From Azospirillum picis (GTDB lineage: Bacteria; Pseudomonadota; Alphaproteobacteria; Azospirillales; Azospirillaceae), in assembly GCF_017876115.1 (NCBI RefSeq), contig NZ_JAGINO010000009.1, forward strand, positions 149,258 through 213,257: a stretch of DNA of 64,000 nt. Reading direction: 5' to 3'. The position numbers and the translations under genes are program-made. Under the pieces are notes generated by a model. That model searched no databases, had not been told where the DNA came from, and was given only the letters and a program-made list of their open reading frames with translations. Shown in pieces: positions 51,012 through 58,579 of the stretch (within the stretch, counting starts at the first letter, position 1; every line of letters begins with the position of its first letter).

Positions 51012-51662
51012 TCACGCCTCCGCGTCGGGCTGGCGGTCGGGGGCGGCGGCGGCGAAGGCCGGCAGCGCCAGGCAGGCGTCGTCGATGCGCAGCAGCGTCG
51101 GATAGCCTTCCAGCGCACAGCCGAAGCGGCGGGCGTTCGCCATCTGCGGCACCAGCACGGCGTCGGCGAGGCCGGGCGCGTCGCCGTGGCAGAACCGGCC
51201 GGTGCGCGGGTCGCCGGCAAGCCGCGCCTCCAGCGCCCTCAGCCCGACGGCGATCCAGTGGCGGTACCAGCCGTCCACCTCCTCCTGGCTGTGCCCCATC
51301 CCCTTCAGGTGCTTCAGCACCCGGAGATTGTCGATGGGGTGGATGTCGCAGGCCACCGCCAGCGCCAGTGCCCGCACCCGCGCCCGGCCCAGCGGGTCGG
51401 CGGGCAGCAGCGGCGGTTCGCGGTGGGTTTCGTCGAGATACTCGATGATGGCGAGCGACTGGGTCAGGACATGGTGGCCGTCGGGTCCGTCGACCTCCAG
51501 CGCCGGGACCAGATGCTCGGGGTTGAGGTCGGCATAGGGCGGCTTCGCCTGCTCGCCCCGGCGCAGGTGGACGAAGGCCTGCTCGGGCGCCAGCCCCTTG
51601 AGGTTCAGGGCGATGCGCACCCGGTAGGCGGCGGAGGAGCGGAAGTAGGTATGGAGTTTCAC
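51012..51662 (-). CDS. maiA: Maleylacetoacetate isomerase / zeta-class GST
   Basis: A 216-residue zeta-type glutathione transferase. It has HTYFRSSAAYRVRIALNLKG at the N-terminus, where Ser-Ser-x-x-x-Arg-Val-Arg is the zeta signature, then LVPALEVDG and LTQSLAIIEYLDE, and a C-terminal helical domain with VACDIHPIDNLRVL. It isomerises maleylacetoacetate to fumarylacetoacetate in homogentisate and gentisate catabolism. The start GTG at 51662 corresponds to the usual family N-terminus. It lies next to a branched-chain/aromatic ABC transporter, in keeping with aromatic breakdown. Confidence 0.9.
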   Translation of the reverse strand: MKLHTYFRSSAAYRVRIALNLKGLAPEQAFVHLRRGEQAKPPYADLNPEHLVPALEVDGPDGHHVLTQSLAIIEYLDETHREPPLLPADPLGRARVRALALAVACDIHPIDNLRVLKHLKGMGHSQEEVDGWYRHWIAVGLRALEARLAGDPRTGRFCHGDAPGLADAVLVPQMANARRFGCALEGYPTLLRIDDACLALPAFAAAAPDRQPDAEA

Positions 51663-51759
51663 GGGATCATATCCGTTGAAGTGTCGCCACGCGTCGTCGC
51701 CTTCGCCGTCCCCGGCGGGTCCGCCGGGAGCCGGGGACGGCCGGCACTCTACCAAAGCC

Positions 51760-52464
51760 TCACAGCCCCAGATACGCCTGCCGCACCCGCTCGTTGCTGA
51801 GCAGTGCCGCGCCGCTGTCGCTGAGCACGATCTCGCCGGTCTCGATGACGTAGCCGCGGTCGGCGATGGCGAGTGCTGCGTGGGCGTTCTGCTCGACCAG
51901 CAGGATGGTGGTGCCCTCGCGCTTGAGGCGCTGGATGGCGTCGAAGATCTCGGCGACCAGCAGCGGCGCCAGGCCCATGCTCGGCTCGTCCAGCAGCAGC
52001 AGGCGCGGCTTGGCCATCAGCGCGCGGGCCAACGCGACGATCTGCTGCTGGCCGCCCGACAGCGTGCCGGCCGGCTGGTCGCGCTTGACCTTCAGCACCG
52101 GGAACATCTCGTAGAGCCGGCCGATGTCCTCGTCCGGCCGGCCGCTGCCGCGGCGGAAGGCGCCGAGGCGCAAATTGTCCTCCACCGTCTGCGGTCCGAA
52201 GAGCTGGCGGCCCTCCGGCACCTGGACGATCCCCTCGGCGACGCGGCGCGACGCCTTCATGCGGGTGATGTCGCGGCCGTCGAAGGTGATGCGGCCGCTG
52301 CTGGCGGGATGGACGCCGGACAGGGTGCGCAGCAGCGTCGTCTTGCCGGCGCCGTTGGCGCCGACCAGCGCCACCAGCTCCCCCTCGCGCACCGTCAGGC
52401 CGGCCGACTTCAAGGCGTGGATGCGGCCGTAATGGCTGTTGAGGCCCTCGATCTCCAGAAGCAT
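51760..52464 (-). CDS. livF: Branched-chain amino-acid-type ABC transporter ATPase LivF
   Basis: A 234-residue ABC ATPase with Walker A GANGAGKTTLLR (about 37-48), Q-loop VQVPEGRQLFGPQ, signature TLSGGQQQIVALARAL, Walker B LLLLDEPSMGLAP and an H-loop VEQNAH. These are LivF hallmarks. It is the last gene of a five-gene minus-strand operon (livJ, livH, livM, livG, livF). Given the PaaX-family regulator beside it, the imported compound is more likely an aromatic or other organic acid than leucine. Confidence 0.95.
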   Translation of the reverse strand: MLLEIEGLNSHYGRIHALKSAGLTVREGELVALVGANGAGKTTLLRTLSGVHPASSGRITFDGRDITRMKASRRVAEGIVQVPEGRQLFGPQTVEDNLRLGAFRRGSGRPDEDIGRLYEMFPVLKVKRDQPAGTLSGGQQQIVALARALMAKPRLLLLDEPSMGLAPLLVAEIFDAIQRLKREGTTILLVEQNAHAALAIADRGYVIETGEIVLSDSGAALLSNERVRQAYLGL

Positions 52465-52477
52465 CGCCGGGGTTCCC

Positions 52478-53302
52478 TTACGGTGCGGCGCCGAGATAGG
52501 CGGCGACGACCTCCGGGTTGGTCGCCACCTCCTCCGGCGTGCCTTCGGCCAGCTTGCGGCCGTGGTTCAGGGCGGTGATCCGGTGCGAGATGCCCATCAC
52601 CATCTTCATGTCGTGTTCCACCAGGATGACGGTGATGCCGCCGGCCGCCACCGTCTTGATGACCTCGTCGATCTCGCGGCTTTCGGTGGCGTTGAGGCCG
52701 GCCGCCGGCTCGTCGAGCAGCAGCAGCTTCGGCTCCGAGGCCAGCGCGCGGGCGATCTCCAGCCGTTTCAGCGCGCCGTAGGGCATCGCCGCGGCGTCGG
52801 CGTCGACGTAGCGGGAGAGCCCGACGTCGGCCATCAGCCGCGCCGCCCGGTCGCGCGCCTCGCGGTCCTTGCGCACCAGCGAGGGGAAGCGGAACAGCGC
52901 CGGCAGCAGCCGGGTGTTCAGGTGCAGGTGCCGCCCGACCATGACGTTCTCAAGCGCCGTCATGTTGAAGAAGATCTGCAGGTTCTGGAAGGTGCGCGAC
53001 ATGCCGCGCGCCGCCAGCTTGTAGGGCGCCATGCCCGACACGTCGGCGCCGTCGAACAGCACCCGTCCGCCGGACGGCTTGTAGACGCCGGTCACCAGGT
53101 TGAACAGCGTGGTCTTGCCCGCCCCGTTCGGCCCGATGATCGAATGGATGTCGCCGGCCGCCACCGTGAAGCTGAGGTCGCCGATGGCCAGCACCCCGCC
53201 GAACTCGCGGCTGAGATGCTCGACCTTCAGGATCGGCCGGCCGACCCGGCGGACTTGGGTGCTGGTGTCGGGGGCGATGTCGGTGCCGGTCAGCATCTTC
53301 AT
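52478..53302 (-). CDS. livG: Branched-chain amino-acid-type ABC transporter ATPase LivG
   Basis: A 274-residue ABC ATPase with Walker A GPNGAGKTTLFNLVTG near 57-72, signature region MPYGALKRLEIARAL, Walker B LLLLDEPAAGLN and H-loop VEHDMKMVMGISHRI. The C-terminal TPEEVATNPEVVAAYLG is the typical LivG tail. Its start overlaps the livM stop by four bases. Confidence 0.95.
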   Translation of the reverse strand: MKMLTGTDIAPDTSTQVRRVGRPILKVEHLSREFGGVLAIGDLSFTVAAGDIHSIIGPNGAGKTTLFNLVTGVYKPSGGRVLFDGADVSGMAPYKLAARGMSRTFQNLQIFFNMTALENVMVGRHLHLNTRLLPALFRFPSLVRKDREARDRAARLMADVGLSRYVDADAAAMPYGALKRLEIARALASEPKLLLLDEPAAGLNATESREIDEVIKTVAAGGITVILVEHDMKMVMGISHRITALNHGRKLAEGTPEEVATNPEVVAAYLGAAP

Positions 53303-54246
53303 GCCCGCCTCCGCGCCGGGAGCAGCGCCGCCAGGGTGGGAAGCAGGCCCTTGGGCATGAACACCATGGTCGCCATCAGGATGCCGCCGAGAACGATCTG
53401 CTGGTAGTCCTGGAAAACCGTCAGCGCCTGCGGCAGCAGGGTCAGCACCACCGCCCCGACCACCGCGCCGAAGGTCGAGGCCATGCCGCCGAACACCACC
53501 ATCGTCACCAGCTCGATCGACTTGAAGAAGTCGGCCTTGGCCGGGGTGATCAGCCCGGCATAATGGGCGAACAGGCTGCCGGCGACGCTGGCGAACACCG
53601 CCGACAGCGCGAAGACCAGCACCTTGAAGCGCGCGGTGTCGACGCCGACCACCTCGGCCGCCACCTCCGAGCCGTGGACGGCGCGCAGCGCGCGGCCCAT
53701 CGGGCTGTCGATCAGGTTCAGCGACAGCCAGACCACGCCGACCAGCAGGACGCCGACCACCCAGTACCAGACCTTCTCGCCATACAGCTCGACGCCGAAG
53801 ATGCGGAAGGGCTCGACCATCATGCCGTCGGGGCCGCCGGTCAGGCCGCTCTCGGTGCGCAGCACGATCGACACGATGATGCCGATGCCGAGCGTCGCCA
53901 TGGCGAGGTAATGGCCCTTCAGCCGCAGGATCGGCTTGGCGACCAGGAAGGCCAGCAGCCCGACGGCGGCGGCGCCGGCCAGCAGCGCCAGCACCGGCGG
54001 CCAGCCGTAGGTCCCCACCAGCACCGCCGAGGCGTAGGCGCCGATGCCGAAGAAGCCGGCATGGCCGAGGCTGATCTGCCCGGCATAGCCGATCAGCAGG
54101 TTCAGCCCGACGCAGACCATGGCGTTGAAGCCGGCCAGGATGGCGATGTCGAGGTAGAAGTTGTTGGGCAGGAAAGCCGGCAGGATCGCGATCACCGCGC
54201 CCAGCACCAGAAGTCCGGTCAGCCGCCCGTGGAGGAGTGCGTTCAT
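53299..54246 (-). CDS. livM: Branched-chain amino-acid-type ABC transporter permease LivM
   Basis: A 315-residue permease with about nine helices and the LivM signature: NLLIGYAGQISLGHAGFFGIGAYASAVL near 46-73, GRALRAVHGSEVAAEVVGVD near 176-195, and the EAA-like loop followed by AGSLFAHYAGLITP. It lies 13 bp after livH in the same operon and overlaps livG. Confidence 0.95.
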   Translation of the reverse strand: MNALLHGRLTGLLVLGAVIAILPAFLPNNFYLDIAILAGFNAMVCVGLNLLIGYAGQISLGHAGFFGIGAYASAVLVGTYGWPPVLALLAGAAAVGLLAFLVAKPILRLKGHYLAMATLGIGIIVSIVLRTESGLTGGPDGMMVEPFRIFGVELYGEKVWYWVVGVLLVGVVWLSLNLIDSPMGRALRAVHGSEVAAEVVGVDTARFKVLVFALSAVFASVAGSLFAHYAGLITPAKADFFKSIELVTMVVFGGMASTFGAVVGAVVLTLLPQALTVFQDYQQIVLGGILMATMVFMPKGLLPTLAALLPARRRA

Positions 54247-54259
54247 CGGGGTCGGATCC

Positions 54260-55135
54260 TTAAACCCGCTCGGTGCCGCGCTTGCCGAACAGCCCGTTCG
54301 GCATGAAGAGCAGGACGGCGAGGATGATGACGAAGGCGACGGCGTCCTTGTAGGCCGAGGAGATGTAGCCGGCGCCCAGCGCCTCGGCGACGCCGACGAT
54401 CAGCCCGCCGGCCACCGCGCCAGGCCCGTGGCCCAAGCCCCCCAGCACGGCGGCGGTGAAGCCCTTCAGCCCGAGCATGATGCCCATCTCGGTGTAGGAG
54501 AAGGTGATCGGGGCCACCACCGCCCCGCCGACCGCCCCCAGCGCCGCCGACAGCGCGAAGGAGGCGAGCACCACCCGCTTCACGTCGATGCCGACCAGTT
54601 GGGCGGCCAGGCGGTTGTGCGAGGTGGCGAGGATCGCCTTGCCGGTCAAGGTCCGGCTGAAGAACAGGCCGATGGCGACGATCAGCACCGCGGCCGTGCC
54701 GACCACCCACAGCGACTGCGGCTGCATCGAGGCGCCCAGGATCTGGATCGGCGTCTCGCCCGAGAAGGCGTCGAGCCGCTTGAAGTCCTTGCCCCAGACC
54801 AGCTCGGCAACGCCGCGCAGGAAGATCGAGGCGCCGATGGTGATGATGATGAGGGTGACGGTCGAGGCGTTGCGCGCCCGCTCCACCGCGAATTTCGCCA
54901 CCAGCACGCCGACCAGCATGGCGCCGCCGCAGCCGATCAGGATCGCCAGCGGCAGCGGCACCCCGGACGCCGTCAGGGTGGCCGACGCCATGCCGCCGAT
55001 CATGATGAACTCGCCCTGGGCGAAGTTGATGACGTGGCTGGCGTTGTAGATGATCGAGAAGCCGAGCCCAGCCAGCGCGTAGATCGCGCCGATGGTCAGC
55101 CCGGACAGCAGATATTGCAGCAGTTCCGCGAACAT
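54260..55135 (-). CDS. livH: Branched-chain amino-acid-type ABC transporter permease LivH
   Basis: A 291-residue permease of eight to nine helices with LivH hallmarks: LLSGLTIGAIYALAGLGFSIIYNASHVINFAQGEFIMIG at the N-terminus, ILATSHNRLAAQLVGIDV near 196, and GLKGFTAAVLGGLGHGPGAVAGGL near 225-248. It is separated from livJ by a C-rich palindrome (55173-55197), possibly lowering transporter expression relative to the binding protein. Confidence 0.95.
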   Translation of the reverse strand: MFAELLQYLLSGLTIGAIYALAGLGFSIIYNASHVINFAQGEFIMIGGMASATLTASGVPLPLAILIGCGGAMLVGVLVAKFAVERARNASTVTLIIITIGASIFLRGVAELVWGKDFKRLDAFSGETPIQILGASMQPQSLWVVGTAAVLIVAIGLFFSRTLTGKAILATSHNRLAAQLVGIDVKRVVLASFALSAALGAVGGAVVAPITFSYTEMGIMLGLKGFTAAVLGGLGHGPGAVAGGLIVGVAEALGAGYISSAYKDAVAFVIILAVLLFMPNGLFGKRGTERV

Positions 55136-55172
55136 CGTTGGGTTCCTGACGTTCCTCTCCCGCGCACATCTC

Positions 55173-55197
55173 CCCCTCTCCCCCCCGGGGAGAGGGG
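55173..55197. repeat. C-rich intergenic palindrome (REP-like), copy 3
   Basis: Perfect 11-bp arms CCCCTCTCCCC / GGGGAGAGGGG around a 3-nt loop, 20 bp after the livJ stop and before livH. It is the cleanest of the four copies. Confidence 0.75.
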
Positions 55198-55216
55198 ATA
55201 ACAGGGGATCGGCGCC

Positions 55217-56380
55217 TCACTTCACCAGCGACCAGTCGCCCTGCTTGACCTCGACCATGTGGAAGGCGTCGAGCGTCAGGCCCATGTGGTCCTTCGGGCC
55301 CATCGTCACCGTGCCGCCGGTGCCGACATAGCCCTTGGTCTGCTCGATGGCGTCGCGCAGCTTGGCCTTGTCGGTGCCGCCGCTGCGCTTGACCGCGTCG
55401 AGCGCGATCATCAGCCCGTCATAGGCATGGCCGGCAAAGGTCGAGACCTCGGACTTGAAGGCGTCCTCGTAGGTCTTGGTGAAGTCGGTCACCACCGTCT
55501 TCTGCGGATCGCTCTCCGGAAGCTGGGCGGCAACGACCAGGCCCGCCGCCGGCAGCCGGACGCCCTCGGCCGCGCCGCCGGCCAGCCGGATATATTCCTT
55601 CGAGGCGACGCCGTGCGACTGGTAGAGCGGCAGCGCGATGCCGAGCTGGCGGTAGTTCTTGGTCACCACCGCCGGCCCCTGGCCGAGGCCGAACACCAGC
55701 ACCGCCTGGGCGGCGGCGTTGTTCTTGATCTTGGTGAGCTGTGCGGTGACGTCGGTGTCCTTGGCGCCGTAGGTCTCGTCGGCGACCAGCTCGATGCCGC
55801 GCTCCTTGGCGACCGCCACGGTCTGCTCGCGGCCCGACTTGCCGAAGCCGGAATCCTCCGACAGCAGGGCGAGCTTGGTCAGCCCGCGCGCCTTCATGTC
55901 CTCCATCACCTTCTCGGCGGCCATGCGGTCGGTGTGCGGGGTCTTGAACACCCACTTCTTCACCGGCTCGACGATCACCACCGCGCCGGCCAGCGAGATG
56001 AAGGGCACGCCTGCCCGCTCCACCAGCGGCACCGCCGCCATCGTCGCCGCGGTCGTGGTGCCGCCGACGATCACGTCGACGCCGTCGCTCTCGATCAGGC
56101 GCTTGGTGAAGGAGGCCGCCTTGTCGGCCGCCCCGCCGTCGTCGTAGACGGTGAGCTGAACCGGCCGGCCGTCGACGCCGCCCGCCTTGTTGATGCGGTC
56201 GGCATAGAGTTCCAGGACCTTCTTTTCCGGATCGCCGAGGAAGGAGGCCGGCCCGGTCGCCGAAACGATGGCGCCGACCTTGATCGGCTCGGCGGCGGCG
56301 GCCGGACCCATCAACGCGCCCGAAACCGCGATCGCGGCTGTGACGGTGGCGGCGATGGTGGAAAGCAGGCTTTTGCGCAT
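55217..56380 (-). CDS. ABC transporter periplasmic substrate-binding protein (LivJ type)
   Basis: A 387-residue binding protein with a signal peptide (cleavage near AAAAEPIK) and the Leu/Ile/Val-binding fold: IKVGAIVSATGPASFLGDPEKKVLELYADRINKAGGV, YDDGGAADKAASFTKRLIESDGVDVIVGGTTTAATMA, and FAGHAYDGLMIALDAVKRSG. GGGAGGG lies before the ATG. It heads the liv operon; its divergent neighbour is a PaaX-family repressor gene, and a PaaX-like operator pair overlies its promoter, so the natural ligand may be an aromatic acid. Confidence 0.92.
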   Translation of the reverse strand: MRKSLLSTIAATVTAAIAVSGALMGPAAAAEPIKVGAIVSATGPASFLGDPEKKVLELYADRINKAGGVDGRPVQLTVYDDGGAADKAASFTKRLIESDGVDVIVGGTTTAATMAAVPLVERAGVPFISLAGAVVIVEPVKKWVFKTPHTDRMAAEKVMEDMKARGLTKLALLSEDSGFGKSGREQTVAVAKERGIELVADETYGAKDTDVTAQLTKIKNNAAAQAVLVFGLGQGPAVVTKNYRQLGIALPLYQSHGVASKEYIRLAGGAAEGVRLPAAGLVVAAQLPESDPQKTVVTDFTKTYEDAFKSEVSTFAGHAYDGLMIALDAVKRSGGTDKAKLRDAIEQTKGYVGTGGTVTMGPKDHMGLTLDAFHMVEVKQGDWSLVK

Positions 56381-56594
56381 GACAACCCTCCCTGTTGGCC
56401 CCTCTTCCGCCGGTTCGTGGCCAATGCCCGCCCAGGCGCGAGGAGACGATTTGTCTGGCTTAATGTTTCAAACGAAATATTATCGGGATGCGATCTACTT
56501 CCGTCCGGCTTTCACGAACTTCCGAGAACGCCGACCGACGCCGCGGCTCCCGCACCCCTCCCGTCTCCATCCGTCATCGGCCGGCTATTCGGCT

Positions 56595-56638
56595 TATGAC
56601 ACAGTTTTTCTTTTCAGATCAGATCGTATTGTATCACA
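56595..56638 (-). promoter_or_regulatory. PaaX-like operator pair over the livJ promoter
   Basis: TATGACACAGT (56595-56605) and, on the opposite strand, TGTGATACAAT (56638-56628) form inverted TGAYAC half-sites with 28 bp between them. A minus-strand promoter fits here: TTGACA (56652-56647), 18-bp spacer, TACGAT (56628-56623). One half-site lies in the promoter spacer and the other just after the start of transcription. The rest of the 426-bp spacer shows no gene. Confidence 0.6.
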
Positions 56639-56806
56639 TTAAAGATTGTCAAACGGAAAGTCCGTGTTGCGCAATGTCCGTGCCATTTCCCTCCCGCGGG
56701 GCTGCGGCGCACGGTCGCGGCACTGGCCCCGCCCCCGCCGGGTTGCGTATACAGTCCCTCCAGCCGCGCCCGTCCCGCCCAACCGTTCACAGGACAGACC
56801 GACCGC

Positions 56807-57751
56807 ATGGCCCGCCCGCGCCGCCCTGAAGACCTCGCCGCCCAACTGACCGATGCGCTCGCGCCGCGGGCGAAGTCGCTGATCATCACCGTCTACGGCG
56901 ACGCCGTGCTTCCCCACGGCGGTTCGCTCTGGCTCGGCAGCCTGATCGACCTGATGGCGCTGTTCGGCCTGAGCGAGCGCATCGTCCGCACCTCGGTCTT
57001 CCGGCTGTGCAAGGACGATTGGCTGACCAACACCCAGATCGGGCGGCGCAGCTTCTACCGCATCACCGACAGCGGGAAGGAGCGCTTCGCCGCCGCCGAA
57101 CGCCGGATCTACGCGCCGCTCGCCCGGGAATGGGACCGCGGATGGGACCTGCTGCTGGTGCCGCCGAACGCCCTGGATGCCGAAACGCGGGATGCCCTGC
57201 GGCGGGAGTTGATCTGGCAGGGCTTCGGCGCGGCGTCGGCCACCGTCTATGCCCATCCCAACTGCGACGAGGCGGCGATGCACCGCCTGCTGGCCGAGTT
57301 GGGGATCGCCGACCGCATCGTCCATATGAAGGCCAGCCTGAACCGGGCGGAGGGGTTCGGAGCGCTGCGCGACCTGGTGCGCGGTTGCTGGGACATCGAT
57401 CAGCTCGAACATGATTACGCGGCCTTCCTGGATCACTTCCGTCCGCTGTGGACGGCGATCGAGCTGTCCGAGCAGCCCGAGCCGGCGCTGTGCTTCGTCC
57501 TGCGCACCCTGCTGATCCATGACTTCCGCCGCATCCTGCTGCGCGACCCGATGCTGCCGCCCGACCTGCTGCCGGCCGACTGGCCGGGCCAGGAGGCGCG
57601 GATGCTGACCCGCAACCTCTACAGGCGCCTCGCGCCACCCTCGGAAGCCTTCGTGATGGGGGCCGCCACGACGGCCAACGGACCGCTTCCGGACGCCCAG
57701 CCGGCCTTCCATGGGCGGTTCGGCGGGCTGGAAAGCATGGCGGCGGGCTAG
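56807..57751 (+). CDS. PaaX-family transcriptional repressor
   Basis: A 314-residue protein with the PaaX plan: an N-terminal winged HTH (about 20-90, SLIITVYGDAVLPHGGSLWLGSLIDLMALFGLSERIVRTSVFRL), a central PaaX domain (WDRGWDLLLVPPN, FGAASATVYAHPN) and a C-terminal domain (RTLLIHDFRRILLRDPMLPPDLLPADWPGQEA). PaaX represses phenylacetate catabolism genes and is released by phenylacetyl-CoA. It is divergent from the liv operon. Operators of the family type are found at both the liv and diiron-gene promoters. The effector here is unproven. Confidence 0.9.
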   Translation: MARPRRPEDLAAQLTDALAPRAKSLIITVYGDAVLPHGGSLWLGSLIDLMALFGLSERIVRTSVFRLCKDDWLTNTQIGRRSFYRITDSGKERFAAAERRIYAPLAREWDRGWDLLLVPPNALDAETRDALRRELIWQGFGAASATVYAHPNCDEAAMHRLLAELGIADRIVHMKASLNRAEGFGALRDLVRGCWDIDQLEHDYAAFLDHFRPLWTAIELSEQPEPALCFVLRTLLIHDFRRILLRDPMLPPDLLPADWPGQEARMLTRNLYRRLAPPSEAFVMGAATTANGPLPDAQPAFHGRFGGLESMAAG

Positions 57752-57853
57752 CCTTGTGACCAGTGGCGGATTGACCAAAAGCCACTGAGAGGTTCCATAC
57801 AATTTGCGATAAGGTTGGCGCGATTTACACCGATCGCTCCGGACGTGCCGCCG

Positions 57854-58339
57854 ATGCTGACCATCCTCTATCGCAGCGATGCCGTGGAGAAGCTTCCCTA
57901 CACGGCCCTTGCCGACATCTGCCTGCGCAGTGCCCGCAAGAACCGCGACCTGGGCATCACCGGCTTCCTGGTGGAACTGGACGGCATCTTCCTGCAGGTG
58001 CTTGAAGGCGAGGCGGCGGCAACCGACGAGCTTTATGCCCGCATCGCCGCCGATCCCCGCCACCGCGGCGTCGAACTCCTGCTGCGCGAGGCGTCGGCCG
58101 GGCAGCCGAATTTCGGGTTCTGGGCGATGAATTTCGGGCCGCTCGATACCCCGACCTTCTGGCAGGCGGTGTTCGGCGGCTCGATCAGCCGGGGCGAGTT
58201 CAGGCGGCGGTCCCACGATGCCGACTTCGCCCTGACCGTCCTCTCCCGTGCCTACATGCATGCCAGCATCCTCGCCGATATCGACGAGGGAACCCGCACC
58301 CTGATCCGCGGCACCATTCCCTCGCTGCCGGTCTGCTGA
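57854..58339 (+). CDS. BLUF-domain blue-light photoreceptor (short type)
   Basis: A 161-residue single-domain BLUF protein. The flavin-contacting residues are present: Tyr6 in LTILYRSDA, Asn30 in RKNRDLGITG, Gln48 in IFLQVLEGE, and the later FGFWAMNFG stretch. A C-terminal helical pair (about 100-160) follows. It binds FAD and signals through partners. The open frame begins at a TTG (57815), but homology starts at the ATG at 57854. It sits between the paaX-type gene and the diiron gene, so light could modulate this locus. Confidence 0.9.
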   Translation: MLTILYRSDAVEKLPYTALADICLRSARKNRDLGITGFLVELDGIFLQVLEGEAAATDELYARIAADPRHRGVELLLREASAGQPNFGFWAMNFGPLDTPTFWQAVFGGSISRGEFRRRSHDADFALTVLSRAYMHASILADIDEGTRTLIRGTIPSLPVC

Positions 58340-58392
58340 CGCCGGCCGGCGGAAACGATACAATCCAGGCCCGCACCGTCGGGTTTTTGCAC

Positions 58393-58412
58393 GAATTGAT
58401 CTGGATCAATTC
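58393..58412 (+). promoter_or_regulatory. Perfect FNR-type box upstream of the diiron gene
   Basis: GAATTGATC-TG-GATCAATTC is a perfect 20-bp palindrome whose core TTGAT-N4-ATCAA (58396-58409) is the FNR/FixK consensus. CATAAG at 58442-58447 may be the dependent -10. The diiron ATG is 168 bp downstream. Confidence 0.8.
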
Positions 58413-58472
58413 GGCCCTTCCGTGTGCTCTCTTAGTGAAATCATAAGCTTGGAGGCAAACCCGCACGCTCCC

Positions 58473-58520
58473 ATATGATACATATTTCATTGTTAGAGCG
58501 ACGATTATGTGTCATATAAA
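58473..58520 (+). promoter_or_regulatory. PaaX-like operator pair and promoter of the diiron gene
   Basis: ATATGATACATA (58473-58484) and TATGTGTCATAT (58506-58517) are inverted copies with one mismatch. The half-sites TGATAC and GTGTCA are separated by exactly 27 bp. A promoter TTGTTA (58490-58495), 19 bp, TATAAA (58515-58520) is interleaved with them, so occupancy should repress it. The diiron ATG is at 58580. Confidence 0.65.
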
Positions 58521-58579
58521 GACCATAGGGCGCCGATGGACAAAGAGCGCCCGGTAGAACGACCCGGAGGAAACGCCCC

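Noticed and set aside
55190..55203. GGGGATAACA resembling the arm of the palindromes before the nucleotidyltransferase gene
   Set aside because: The similarity is short and arises from the right arm of the C-rich palindrome; no inverted partner with the same sequence is present.
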